In this document: positions 40,312 to 49,383 of the stretch, one piece after another
Layout of the letters: each line of letters starts with the position of its first letter
How positions within the stretch are numbered: the stretch's first letter is position 1
From: Pseudomonas sp. 8Z
Lineage (GTDB): Bacteria; Pseudomonadota; Gammaproteobacteria; Pseudomonadales; Pseudomonadaceae
Reading direction: 5' to 3'
Length of the DNA stretch: 64,000 bases
NCBI RefSeq assembly: GCF_902506535.1
Contig: NZ_LR733824.1
Coordinates: forward strand, 248,001 to 312,000
Notes under the pieces: model-generated
Seen by the model: only the letters and a program-made list of their open reading frames with translations
The model's database searches: none
Told to the model about the DNA's origin: nothing
Translations under genes and position numbers: made by a program

Positions 40312-41431
40312 GCAGGGCGGTGTCCCGGCCCAGCGCTGGGTTCTGCAGCTCTGCCATGGTTATGACGGCCCTTTTTTAGATTGTGCGCGGCAGTACGCGG
40401 TGCTGTTCAAGGGCACACCCTACAAAGTCTGCACCGTCTACCTGACGGGTGCGCCTTCGGCGGAGGTCGAGCGCGGCTCGGCTTCCGATGAGGTGATCTT
40501 CCTCGATTACTCCAGTGCGCAGGTGCGTGGTCTGAAACTGGCGGCGATTCGCGATTTCCGCCGCATCGCCGCTTCGCGCGACTTCTCCCTGTGTATCGCG
40601 CATCGTTTCAAGCCAATTTATGTTGCCTTGCTGGGCGGCAACCTGCCGGTGGTCGCTGTGCATCATGCCTTCGGCGTCTATTCACGGCTTGGCCGACGCC
40701 TGTTCGTCAACCGCTTCCGCCACCGCTTGCTGCTGCTCGGCGTCTCCAACGCAGTACGTGACGAGATACGTCGGGATTTGTCTGGCTGGCCGCCTGAGCG
40801 TATTGAAACGCTCTATAACCGTATTGATGTTGAGGCGGTGCAGGCTGAACAGGTGTCGCGCGAGGCGGCCCGTGAGCACCTTGGCCTGCCGCAGGACGCC
40901 TGGGTGGTGGGTAATGTAGGGCGTCTTCATCCGGACAAGGATCAGGCCACATTGATTCGCGGCTTCGCCCAGGCTTTACCGCAGTTACCTGACGGAAGCT
41001 TGCTGGTGATCATGGGTAGCGGTCGTCTGGATGCTCAGCTCAAGGCTCTGGCGGCAGAGTTGGGCGTCAGCGACGCCGTGCGCTTTCTTGGGCAGGTTGC
41101 GAGCGCCCGGCGTTACTTCAAGGCGTTTGATGTGTTTGCTCTGACCTCCGATCATGAACCGTTCGGTATGGTGTTGCTGGAGGCGATGGCGGCTGGAGTG
41201 CCGGTGATATGCACGGACTGTGGCGGCGGGCGTGAGGTGATCGCGGGGGTGGGTCAGGTATTCCCACTGGGCGATGCCGATGGACTGGCTCGCGAGTTGC
41301 TGCAAGCTCCATCCAGGGACGCTGTGTCCAAGGCGATGCAGGCGCGTCTGCAGGAGCATTTTTCGGATCAGGCGGCGGCGGCGCATTTTCAAGCGTTGTC
41401 CGCGACGTTGGGCGGGGCATGGCGCCAATGA
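40298..41431 (+). CDS. wapH: LPS outer-core glycosyltransferase WapH-like (GT4)
   Basis: A 377-residue GT4 transferase. The donor domain has VVGNVGRLHPDKDQATLI and the EX7E motif in SDHEPFGMVLLEAMAAGVP. By synteny it is WapH, which adds a glucose in the P. aeruginosa outer core; the exact sugar here is not proved. The ATG at 40298 lies inside the end of the carbamoyltransferase gene, giving a 14-base overlap. Its stop overlaps the next start (ATGA). Confidence 0.8.
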   Translation: MTASEQGGVPAQRWVLQLCHGYDGPFLDCARQYAVLFKGTPYKVCTVYLTGAPSAEVERGSASDEVIFLDYSSAQVRGLKLAAIRDFRRIAASRDFSLCIAHRFKPIYVALLGGNLPVVAVHHAFGVYSRLGRRLFVNRFRHRLLLLGVSNAVRDEIRRDLSGWPPERIETLYNRIDVEAVQAEQVSREAAREHLGLPQDAWVVGNVGRLHPDKDQATLIRGFAQALPQLPDGSLLVIMGSGRLDAQLKALAAELGVSDAVRFLGQVASARRYFKAFDVFALTSDHEPFGMVLLEAMAAGVPVICTDCGGGREVIAGVGQVFPLGDADGLARELLQAPSRDAVSKAMQARLQEHFSDQAAAAHFQALSATLGGAWRQ

Positions 41432-42675
41432 GCAACCCTTGGAAGGCGAAGGCCCGTGCACTTGATCGCTACCGCTGGCTGGTGCTGCGCGAGCGTCATG
41501 GGCTGCTTGCCAGCGCTGCGCGGTTTGCCCGCGAGGCCATTGTCGATTGGTGGTTCGGTTTCCGGGCGAGAAGGCATCTGGCCGATGCGCTGCAAGGCCA
41601 GCGCTGTGATTTCCTGCTGCTACAGTCAATGGCCAAGGTTATTCCCTTACAGCGTAAGCGCTTACTCAAAGAGGCGTTGGTGGCTCGAGGTTACAGCCTG
41701 GTGGAAACCGCCTTGCCGGAGCCAGGCGATATGCTACGTGAGCGCATGCTCTGCCTGCCGCCGTACCCGCTTCCTACTCGCTACTTCGCTTATGCAGCGC
41801 ATGCACAATGGCTGGTTGAGTGCTATCAGCCGCGGATACTGCTCAATGATCGCAACGGCAGTCTCTATTCTCCTTTCTTGCGCCTGGCTCTCAACGCCCG
41901 CCAGAGTTTGCTCGTGCACCTCGCTCATGCCACTACAGTGGAAGGCTCGCGCCGACTGGGTATGAACGACTACGACTATTACTTTCTATTCGGGCGTAGC
42001 TCGCTGGAGGCGCTACAGGCGAGGTCGCTACGCTTTGGCTCGTCCATGGCCGTTCTGGCTGGTTCGCATATGATCGATAACACCTATGACCTGCCTCCAG
42101 CCGACCCAGCCTTGCGTACCATGCTGATACTCGGAGTTGGGCCGGATAAAGAGAAGGAAACGGGCTATCAGGCCACTTACCAGCTACTTCTGGATTGGGC
42201 GCGTCAACATCCTGAGTACCGGGTGTTGGTCAAGGCGCACCCGCGCAGTCGTGTGCCGTTTTGGGTGCAGGCAGCAGGTGAATTGCCTCAACTCACTGTT
42301 CTGACCCAAGACTGCAACCTAGCCGAAGCCCTCGACCAGGCATCTTTGGTGATCAACATCATGTCCAATGCTGTTATCGAGGCAGCATTGGCTCGGCGTC
42401 CAGTGATTTATGTTAATGCCAGTGGCGATCAGGATATTTTCGCCCAGGAGCGTTTTTTTGGCGCTTGCGTTACTTCCGTTAATGCCCTTCAGGCGCGCGT
42501 CATTGGAGTTGAGAGCGATTATGCTGATGCTTTGAAGCAGTGCCAGGGCTTTGCGGAATATCACTTGGCCAACGGTTGTGCCGGCTTGGCTAGTAATCTA
42601 GATACATTGGTTTCGCTGCTAGAGGGGCAGTCGCTGTCTGGCAGTGCCCAGAGTCTGTCTTCGACAATTGAGTAG
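41428..42675 (+). CDS. Putative capsule/core polysaccharide glycosyltransferase
   Basis: A 415-residue protein with a GT-B-like C-terminal half: RVLVKAHPRSRVPFWV, then LAEALDQASLVINIMSNAVIEAALARRPVIYV (read in parts), the pattern of CDP-glycerol-transferase- and polysialyltransferase-like enzymes in which a Ser/Asn-rich loop binds the donor nucleotide. The N-terminal half is less conserved and I do not recognise it. It overlaps the wapH stop (ATGA); an ATG nine bases earlier is possible. Codon use drifts toward AT-rich in its last third, the left edge of the low-GC cassette. The sugar transferred is unknown. Confidence 0.6.
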   Translation: MSNPWKAKARALDRYRWLVLRERHGLLASAARFAREAIVDWWFGFRARRHLADALQGQRCDFLLLQSMAKVIPLQRKRLLKEALVARGYSLVETALPEPGDMLRERMLCLPPYPLPTRYFAYAAHAQWLVECYQPRILLNDRNGSLYSPFLRLALNARQSLLVHLAHATTVEGSRRLGMNDYDYYFLFGRSSLEALQARSLRFGSSMAVLAGSHMIDNTYDLPPADPALRTMLILGVGPDKEKETGYQATYQLLLDWARQHPEYRVLVKAHPRSRVPFWVQAAGELPQLTVLTQDCNLAEALDQASLVINIMSNAVIEAALARRPVIYVNASGDQDIFAQERFFGACVTSVNALQARVIGVESDYADALKQCQGFAEYHLANGCAGLASNLDTLVSLLEGQSLSGSAQSLSSTIE

Positions 42676-42681
42676 CTACAG

Positions 42682-43743
42682 ATGCTGACAGCAATCCTGT
42701 TTAACGATACGTCCCATAACAAGCATCATGGTTGCCAAATTGTGGTCAGGCAGATTTACGCTCTGGCGCAGCAGGCGGGTATCCGCATCGTCAAGGCATG
42801 CCCCATGCGCCATGACTGGCGCCGTGATGAGGCCCTGAAACGAGAAATAGCCAAGGTGGATCTGTGCCTGATCAATGGAGAAGGCACCATTCACGATGAC
42901 GCTAAGGCCGCGCGAATTTTGGTAGAGCTTGCTCCGTTTTGCCGAGAGCGAAATGTGCCGTGCTTCCTGATCAACAGTGTTTGGCAGCGCAATTCGATGG
43001 AAATGGTCGAGGCTGCGCGAAGCTTCAGTGCGATCTACCTGCGTGACCATCATAGTCAAGCGGAGCTTGCGCGTTCTGGATTAGCGAGCGAAGTAGTGCC
43101 TGATCTGACCTTGAGTGCGGTTCCCCCGCCTGCGCAGCAGCGCGAAGGATTGTTGGTCAATGGCAGTTTCTACGAGGAACGTACCCAAGAAGCCTGGCGT
43201 CTTTATCGGGATGCCGACGGCGCCTTGCAGTACCTGAGCATTCAGAGTATGCCGCAAGTTCAGTGGGGCAAAGGCTTTACAGGGTATTTTTGGCGTAGTT
43301 TGCGCAGCCTCTTCAAGGCTTGGCGTGCCCGCTACAAGGCTAGGCGCATGGAGGAATTCGGGCGAGATTTGCCTGTGCGACAAATAAAGGCCATGCGCTG
43401 GCGGTATTCGTTTGCAACGTCTGAACAGTTTTTGCAGCGCCTTGCTGTCAGCCGTGGCGTTATTACTGGGCGCTTTCACTGTGTGACGCTTTGCCTACTG
43501 AGTGAGACTCCTTTCTTTGCCATCGCTTCCAATACGCACAAAATCGAGGGACTGCTTGATCAGTGTGGATTGAGCGGGCGGATTTTCAGTGACTATGCTT
43601 CGGCGTTCGCATCTGCGCATCGAATTGATTTCAGTGCACAGGAAAAGCAAGCGGTACGTCGTTTTGTCTCGGACAGTGCGGCACGTGCGCGTCAGATGTT
43701 TATACAGATCGCCCAGGATGTGCGTGCTCAAGCCCGACAGTAG
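42682..43743 (+). CDS. Polysaccharide pyruvyl transferase family protein
   Basis: A 353-residue protein with polysaccharide pyruvyl transferase (PF04230-type) features: LINGEGTIHDDAKAA in the N-terminal domain, AIYLRDHHSQAELARSG in the middle and SRGVITGRFHCVTLCLLSETPFFAI in the C-terminal domain (donor PEP or nucleotide-sugar site). Members add pyruvate ketals to sugars, or act as glycosyl/heptosyl modifiers in the broader family. It starts six bases after the previous stop. GC content falls here compared with the upstream genes. In this setting it probably decorates the outer core or the O-antigen base. Confidence 0.75.
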   Translation: MLTAILFNDTSHNKHHGCQIVVRQIYALAQQAGIRIVKACPMRHDWRRDEALKREIAKVDLCLINGEGTIHDDAKAARILVELAPFCRERNVPCFLINSVWQRNSMEMVEAARSFSAIYLRDHHSQAELARSGLASEVVPDLTLSAVPPPAQQREGLLVNGSFYEERTQEAWRLYRDADGALQYLSIQSMPQVQWGKGFTGYFWRSLRSLFKAWRARYKARRMEEFGRDLPVRQIKAMRWRYSFATSEQFLQRLAVSRGVITGRFHCVTLCLLSETPFFAIASNTHKIEGLLDQCGLSGRIFSDYASAFASAHRIDFSAQEKQAVRRFVSDSAARARQMFIQIAQDVRAQARQ

Positions 43744-43768
43744 GCTCAACTTATAGCTGGATTGACGA

Positions 43769-44887
43769 ATGACGCAGTTTTTATTTTTGGCCCTGGCCAA
43801 GCATCAAAATCTTTACTTTAAGCGTCTGCTTGACGAGACCGAGCTGTCGGGCAAGGTTCTTTTGCCGGGGCAGATGCCGTTGCCGAGATTATGGCGGCTG
43901 CCTGCAGTCATTGCACGTCTAGACTGGTCGGCACTTATTGAGGAAAAGTGTCAGGAACGGCGGGTAAAACGCAAATATGAGGGACTTATTTACCGATTAT
44001 TGCTGCGCTTGGAACTTGCGTGGATGGCGCTGCGAGTCGATGCTCTTCTTCGTCGTGAGAGGCCAGCGAATCTTGTCATGTGGAATGGTTCGCACCGTTA
44101 TTGTCAGTTGCTTCTGGCCTTGCGGCCTGCTGATTGTGGAACCTTTTTCTTTGAGAATGGCTTGCTTCCAGATACCACGACGCTGGATGCCAAGGGGGTC
44201 AATTACCGAAACTCGGTGCCTCGTGACTCTGCTTTTTATCGTGTTTACCGAGCCCCCGAGGGTGCCAATGAAGCGAGCCTGGAATTGATACCAAGGCCAT
44301 CGCGCAATAAAAACCTCCAGCCAATAAGTTTGCCGGAACATTATGTGTTTATTCCATTCCAGGATGATCGTGATACTCAGATACGGCTGTTTTCTCCCTG
44401 GATTGCAGACATGCGCCAACTTTTTGCACTGGGCAAGCGCCTAGCTGATGAGTGTGGCCTTACTGTGGTTTTCAAGGAGCATCCGTCGAGTCGTGAGCGT
44501 TACCCAGAGTTGCATGCACAAGCACATGACCGTCTGTTGTTCGCTAACGGAAATCCGACTCAAGAATTGATCCAAAACAGTGATTTTGTTGTGACAATTA
44601 ATTCAACTGTTGGTCTCGAAGGCTTGTTATTGGGTAAGCCAGTAATGACACTGGGGCAGGCATTTTTCAACATCCCTGGTTTGGTGGAACATGCTGAGTC
44701 GGATCGTGAGATGCTAGATCTGGCCAAGCGTTTTCCCCGGTGGTCGCTGGAGCCTCAGGTTCGCGAGGGTTTTCTGCGTTATCTGGCTGCAGAGTATTGC
44801 ATTAAAGGTGGTTGGCGCGATGCCGACGCGGCTCAATTAAAACGGGTGGCGCAGCGTATGCTGATGCTTTCGAGAAGCTTGACGTGA
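43769..44887 (+). CDS. KpsS/KpsC-like capsule synthesis glycosyltransferase
   Basis: A 372-residue protein of the capsule polysaccharide synthesis family (PF05159-type; KpsS, KpsC, LipB relatives). The family fingerprint is FFFENGLLPDTTTLDAKGVN, followed by VVFKEHPSSRERYP and FVVTINSTVGLEGLLLGKPVMTLG. KpsC/KpsS are retaining beta-Kdo transferases, so Kdo or another ulosonic acid is a plausible donor; that specificity is inference. It lies in the AT-richest part: 43801-43860 counts 29 G+C of 60. It shares the GTGA overlap with waaL. Confidence 0.75.
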   Translation: MTQFLFLALAKHQNLYFKRLLDETELSGKVLLPGQMPLPRLWRLPAVIARLDWSALIEEKCQERRVKRKYEGLIYRLLLRLELAWMALRVDALLRRERPANLVMWNGSHRYCQLLLALRPADCGTFFFENGLLPDTTTLDAKGVNYRNSVPRDSAFYRVYRAPEGANEASLELIPRPSRNKNLQPISLPEHYVFIPFQDDRDTQIRLFSPWIADMRQLFALGKRLADECGLTVVFKEHPSSRERYPELHAQAHDRLLFANGNPTQELIQNSDFVVTINSTVGLEGLLLGKPVMTLGQAFFNIPGLVEHAESDREMLDLAKRFPRWSLEPQVREGFLRYLAAEYCIKGGWRDADAAQLKRVAQRMLMLSRSLT

Positions 44888-46089
44888 AAAGGCTTCTCCC
44901 AAGTTTTCAGTATCTAACTAACTGGGCGCTGATAGGCGTGCTGGTCCTGTTGTGTGCTCCTTGGGTATTGCCCAGCAACAAGCTTTACCATCAGGGGCTA
45001 ATCTTCTTGCTATGGTTGCCGGGCCTGCTGGCAGTGGGATATGCCGGGTTTCGACGTTTGTTGCCGCAGCCGGAGATGTTTTTGTTTACTCTTCTGGCCG
45101 GTTGGACACTTTTGGTGACGCTCGTACAGAGTCACGGGCAGGGATTGGGTGATGCCAAGCTGCCTTTCTATGTTCTGTTGACGATGTTGGGGATACTGCT
45201 TGCCGCACAGCAGCGCAATTATCCAACCGAATGGCAGTTGCGTATGGCTGCTCTGATAGCGGGGCCTTTCGCTTTATGGTCAGTTATTCACGCTGATCTA
45301 CTCTTTGGCCACCTTGGCGCTAGGCGCGTCGTTGCCGTGGGGCTATGGGATACCATTATCATGGCGGCTCATGCGGTGGGGGCCTTATCCGTACTCGGCT
45401 GCCTGCTGAGCCTGCGTACCAAGGGTGGATGGCGCTGGGCCATCTATGCACTGGTGGGGGCGGGATTGGCGCTGTTCTTATTTCTTGGGCAAACCCGTGG
45501 TGTGTGGCTCGCGCTACTGGCGACACTGGTGGTGTGTGTCCTAGGGCGGCCGTCACGTTGGGGATTGATTACCCTCGGGTGCGGCATCTTGGGTTCACTT
45601 TTGATTGTGGTGGTTATGCCAGAATTCGTAACTCAGCGCGGATTTTCCTACCGCCCAGAGTTATGGCAGAAGGGCTTGGCTATATTTGCCGAGCATTGGC
45701 CATTTGGCCTTGGCTTCAATGAGTACGGCATTCTTGTTGAGTCAATGGGGCGTACCTTCGAACATCCGCATAATATATATATCGATACGGGGATTCGTTG
45801 GGGGGTAATCGGACTGGGATTATTCCTGGCACTATGGATCAGTGTCGCGTGGCGTGCATGGCGAAACCGTGAGTCATCGCTAGGGTTTGCCTTGCTAGGT
45901 CTGTGGACTTTTTCCACTGTTGCTTTGCTGACCGATGGTATTGGTCTGTGGTTCAAGCCAAATGCCGATTGGTTGATCACCTGGTTGCCGATTGCACTCA
46001 GTCTGGTATTGGCAACTCGAGAATATCCAAGGGAGCGTATTGAGAAGGATGGCGTCAATGAGTGTGCGGAATCTGACCGAGCTGCGTGA
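44884..46089 (+). CDS. waaL: O-antigen ligase WaaL-like, membrane
   Basis: A 401-residue polytopic inner-membrane protein of the Wzy_C/O-antigen ligase family. Hydrophobic helices cover most of residues 15-395; the large periplasmic loop lies between GFSYRPELWQKGLAIFAEHW and FEHPHNIYIDTGIRWG, which contains the conserved His of ligases. It would join O antigen or another undecaprenyl-linked glycan to the finished lipid A-core. Place next to msbA and core genes supports ligase over polymerase. The start is GTG overlapping the previous stop; the upstream open frame of 24 codons overlaps the KpsS-like gene. Confidence 0.85.
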   Translation: MKRLLPSFQYLTNWALIGVLVLLCAPWVLPSNKLYHQGLIFLLWLPGLLAVGYAGFRRLLPQPEMFLFTLLAGWTLLVTLVQSHGQGLGDAKLPFYVLLTMLGILLAAQQRNYPTEWQLRMAALIAGPFALWSVIHADLLFGHLGARRVVAVGLWDTIIMAAHAVGALSVLGCLLSLRTKGGWRWAIYALVGAGLALFLFLGQTRGVWLALLATLVVCVLGRPSRWGLITLGCGILGSLLIVVVMPEFVTQRGFSYRPELWQKGLAIFAEHWPFGLGFNEYGILVESMGRTFEHPHNIYIDTGIRWGVIGLGLFLALWISVAWRAWRNRESSLGFALLGLWTFSTVALLTDGIGLWFKPNADWLITWLPIALSLVLATREYPRERIEKDGVNECAESDRAA

Positions 46090-46855
46090 CTCGTGCAAGG
46101 GGGATTTATTTATCGTGGCATCTGGGCCCTCCGCTAGGGAGTTCCCATTACAGCGTTATGCCCATTTGCCTATGATGGCGGTTAACGGCTCTATTCGTCT
46201 GTTTACCGAAGCTGGAGTCGCGCCCTATTTCTACCTGTGCGATGACAGTAGCTTTGTACGCAACCGCTTACCCTTACTATTGGAGGCCTTGGCAGTTGCG
46301 CAGAATTTAGCATTGAGTCCCCGGGTGATTGATAGCTTGCTTGAGCGTGAGCCGCATGCCTTAGATGGGCGCAGTGTCTATCACTTTCAGCGTGTCAACC
46401 GGAGTGCAGAGGATAAGGTCGCTTTAGGTGATCGGCGTTTTGCTTGGCTGGCGCGCAAAGATATTGATATTGAGTGCCAGTTTTCTTTATTTCGGCAGAA
46501 ACCCAACCGTATCGGTTTTAGCCGTAATTTGGGAAAGGGCTATTTCAGTAATCGCACTGTGCCTTATGCAGGTGTGCAGCTTGCACATCATTTGGGTTTT
46601 AGCCGGGTCTTTATGGTTGGCTTGGATCTGAGCTCCGGTGCGGGACGTTTCTACGAGCAGGGCAGCGACGCGGTGCCTAGTCGACTGGATGGTGATTACG
46701 AGGATTATATCCTGCCGTGCTTCCAGCTAATGTCCGAACGGGTTGTGGGGCCACATTTTAAGGTATACAACCTTTCTGCCGGTAGTCGCTTGCCAGGAAG
46801 TATCGTTCCTAAGATCGGCTACGATGAGCTCGATCGGTTACTTGCTTGCTCATAG
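46058..46855 (+). CDS. GxGPS-type LPS sugar transferase, DUF115/GT42-like
   Basis: A 265-residue soluble protein. FIVASGPSAREFPLQRYAHL at the start resembles the nucleotide-binding GxGPS loop of CST-I sialyltransferases and DUF115/Maf-type proteins, followed by MMAVNGSI and YFYLCDDSSF. VFMVGLDLSSGAGRFYE near the end is typical of LPS core biosynthesis proteins of this group. It probably transfers or modifies a nonulosonic-type or core sugar; the substrate is unknown. The start at 46058 has AAGGA eight bases upstream and lies within the waaL 3' end. Its 3' end overlaps the convergent kinase-like gene by 37 bases. Confidence 0.6.
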   Translation: MSVRNLTELRDSCKGDLFIVASGPSAREFPLQRYAHLPMMAVNGSIRLFTEAGVAPYFYLCDDSSFVRNRLPLLLEALAVAQNLALSPRVIDSLLEREPHALDGRSVYHFQRVNRSAEDKVALGDRRFAWLARKDIDIECQFSLFRQKPNRIGFSRNLGKGYFSNRTVPYAGVQLAHHLGFSRVFMVGLDLSSGAGRFYEQGSDAVPSRLDGDYEDYILPCFQLMSERVVGPHFKVYNLSAGSRLPGSIVPKIGYDELDRLLACS

Positions 46856-47436
46856 CTGGCAAGTAGTTTTTCCAGAGGGAAACTTTCGATACGTCGACGC
46901 TTCAGATAACTCTGTAAATGAGCGAAGTTGCGTTTGACAAGACTTCTGCTCAGTGGGCAGCGTTTCAGGCGCAGATCGAGGAAGTCGATCAGCCCGAAGT
47001 CGCCTTCAGGTAGGCTTAGCACGTTACCTAGGTGCAGGGAGCGAAAATAGATGCCGTTCCGGTGCAGTTGATGAATGTAGGTAGCAAAGTCCGGTAGGAG
47101 AGTGTCGAATTTTGCGCGCTGCTGCTTGAATAAGTCCTCCAATGGTGTGCCTGCCAGGGGGCGGTATAGGCAGGCGCTCACTCCCTTGGCGGGCTCAATC
47201 CATAAGCATTCGAGGAGCTCTGGAGTGGCGACGCCTCGCGTTTGCAGTGCTTGAGCATTGCTGGCAAAACGTTGCGCTTCGGGGCGCCAGCGTGCCAACA
47301 GCGGGCGTTTGCTACGGAATATCTTAAGAAAACGTCCGTCTTCCAGGCGAACGACCTTAGGCCCACGGGCATCTTTCTCCAGTACTTGACCGCCGTTGAG
47401 CCAGTGCTGTAGCTCGTTCGCTGTTACAATCCGCAT
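46819..47436 (-). CDS. Toluene tolerance protein-like LPS kinase homologue
   Basis: A 205-residue kinase-fold protein like the pseudomonad 'toluene tolerance' proteins (related to InaA/WaaP). The ATP lysine may be Lys38 in FLKIFRSK; the metal Asp is Asp151 in GLIDFLDL. The loop reads YFRSLHLGNVL, with Ser133 in the place of the catalytic Asp (compare HGDLHxxN) while Asn138 is kept. It is the only leftward gene in the LPS block: its start is 33 bp from that of msbA and its end overlaps the gene before it by 37 bp. It may act on core sugars or be a regulatory pseudokinase. Confidence 0.75.
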   Translation of the reverse strand: MRIVTANELQHWLNGGQVLEKDARGPKVVRLEDGRFLKIFRSKRPLLARWRPEAQRFASNAQALQTRGVATPELLECLWIEPAKGVSACLYRPLAGTPLEDLFKQQRAKFDTLLPDFATYIHQLHRNGIYFRSLHLGNVLSLPEGDFGLIDFLDLRLKRCPLSRSLVKRNFAHLQSYLKRRRIESFPLEKLLASYEQASNRSSSS

Positions 47437-47469
47437 CGTTTTTCTCTAGCCAGTTGTGGGACATGCCGA

Positions 47470-49299
47470 ATGGCCAATTCTACCCAGCAATCCAGTGTGA
47501 AGGTGTATCTGCGGCTGCTGCGTTATGTGGTGCCTTACTGGGGGCTATTCGCTATCAGCATTAGTGGCTTCCTAATCTTTGCTTCTACTCAGCCAATGAT
47601 GGGTTACATCCTCAAGTATTTTGTTGATGGCTTGTCCAATCCTGAAGCGAGTCTTTTTGCAGGGGCCCCCTGGTTGCTGGAGCATGCACCTTGGCTGGCG
47701 CATTTGAAGCTGCTCCAGGCTGTGCCGTTACTGATTGTGCTGATTGCGCTCTGGCAGGGCGTAGGTTCTTTCTTGGGCAATTACTTTTTGGCCAAGGTTT
47801 CCATGGGCCTGGTGCAAGATCTGCGTATTGCCTTGTTCAACAACCTGCTGACCTTGCCCAACCGTTACTTCGACAACCACAACTCCGGTCATCTGATCTC
47901 ACGCATCACCTACAACGTGACGATGGTGACGGGAGCTGCGACCGATGCGATCAAGGTTGTGGTGCGCGAGGGAATGACAGTGCTGTTTCTGTTTGCCACG
48001 CTGCTGTGGATGAACTGGAAACTGACCCTGGTGATGCTGGCCATTCTGCCTGTGATTGGTCTGATGGTGAGTAGCACCAGCAAAAAATTCCGCAAGCAGA
48101 GCAAGAAGATTCAGACCAGTATGGGCGATGTTACCCATGTGACCTCGGAAAGTATTCAGGGCTACCGCGTAGTGCGCAGTTTTGGCGGTGAAGATTACGA
48201 GAAGCAGCGCTTTTGGGCGGCCAGTGAAGCGAATAAAAGCAAGCAGCTAAAGATGGTGCGTACGGGGGCGGTTTATACGCCATCGCTGCAGTTGGTGATT
48301 TACAGCGCCATGGCTGTGCTGATGTTTCTCGTTTTGTGGTTACGGGGTGATGCATCGGCGGGCGATTTGGTGGCTTACATCACGCTGGCTGGCTTGCTGC
48401 CCAAACCTATTCGTCAGTTGTCCGAGGTCAGCTCCACCATTCAGAAGGGCTTGGCAGGTGCTGAGAGCATCTTCGAGCAATTGGACGAGGAGCCAGAGGT
48501 CGATCATGGCTCGCAGGCACGTGACCACATCAGTGGCCGTTTGGAAGTGCGTGATTTGAGCTTCAGCTATCCGGGCACACAGAAACCGGTGCTCAATAAT
48601 ATTTCCTTCACGGCTGAGCCTGGGCAGATGATTGCACTGGTTGGGCGTTCTGGTAGTGGCAAATCGACTCTGGCCAATCTAATCCCGCGCTTTTATCAAC
48701 ACGAGCAGGGGCAGATTCTGCTCGATGGTCTGGCTATCGAAGCCTATACCCTGCGCAACCTGCGACGACATATCGCGTTGGTGACCCAGCATGTCACCCT
48801 GTTCAATGACAGCGTACGCAACAATATTGCATATGGCGATTTGGCCGGTGCGCCACTGGAAGCTGTGCAGCGGGCTGCAGCCGACGCGTATGCGGCGGAG
48901 TTCATCGAGAAGATGCCGCAGGGTTACGACACCCTGGTCGGCGAGAATGGCGTACTGCTTTCCGGCGGCCAGCGTCAGCGTCTGGCCATCGCCCGTGCTC
49001 TGCTCAAAGACGCTCCGTTGCTGATCCTCGATGAGGCCACTTCGGCTCTGGATACCGAGTCCGAGCGGCATATTCAGTCAGCGCTGGATGAGGTGATGAA
49101 AGGGCGTACAACCTTGGTAATCGCTCATCGCCTTTCGACGATCGAGAAGGCCGATCAGATTTTGGTAATGGATCAGGGTGTGATTGTTGAGCGTGGTACC
49201 CACGCCGAACTGCTCGCACTCAATGGCTATTACGCTCGTCTGCATGCCCAGCATTTCGCTGAAGATGAAGTCGCTGAACAGGCCGAGGTGGTGTCCTGA
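47470..49299 (+). CDS. msbA: Lipid A-core flippase MsbA
   Basis: A 609-residue half-size ABC exporter (E. coli 582). The six-helix transmembrane domain spans about 15-330; the ATPase domain has Walker A GRSGSGKSTL, signature LSGGQRQRLAIARA and Walker B LLILDEATSALD. It flips lipid A-core from the inner to the outer leaflet of the inner membrane. A short hydrophobic insertion after residue 60 (FAGAPWLLEHAPWLAHLKLL) resembles that of other pseudomonads. It diverges from the kinase-like gene with only 33 bp between starts. Confidence 0.95.
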   Translation: MANSTQQSSVKVYLRLLRYVVPYWGLFAISISGFLIFASTQPMMGYILKYFVDGLSNPEASLFAGAPWLLEHAPWLAHLKLLQAVPLLIVLIALWQGVGSFLGNYFLAKVSMGLVQDLRIALFNNLLTLPNRYFDNHNSGHLISRITYNVTMVTGAATDAIKVVVREGMTVLFLFATLLWMNWKLTLVMLAILPVIGLMVSSTSKKFRKQSKKIQTSMGDVTHVTSESIQGYRVVRSFGGEDYEKQRFWAASEANKSKQLKMVRTGAVYTPSLQLVIYSAMAVLMFLVLWLRGDASAGDLVAYITLAGLLPKPIRQLSEVSSTIQKGLAGAESIFEQLDEEPEVDHGSQARDHISGRLEVRDLSFSYPGTQKPVLNNISFTAEPGQMIALVGRSGSGKSTLANLIPRFYQHEQGQILLDGLAIEAYTLRNLRRHIALVTQHVTLFNDSVRNNIAYGDLAGAPLEAVQRAAADAYAAEFIEKMPQGYDTLVGENGVLLSGGQRQRLAIARALLKDAPLLILDEATSALDTESERHIQSALDEVMKGRTTLVIAHRLSTIEKADQILVMDQGVIVERGTHAELLALNGYYARLHAQHFAEDEVAEQAEVVS

Positions 49300-49343
49300 T
49301 ACTGACGGTCTTCTCGCTCGTGCCGCGTGGTATGTGACGGGCG

Positions 49344-49352
49344 TGCTATGAT
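49344..49352 (+). promoter_or_regulatory. Extended -10 promoter of hldE
   Basis: TGCTATGAT: a near-consensus -10 (TATGAT) with the upstream TG of extended -10 promoters, about 25 bp before the hldE start. No good -35 is visible, as is usual with such promoters. Confidence 0.5.
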
Positions 49353-49383
49353 TTGCGGCGTTTTTTACCGCCCTGGAGTGTCC

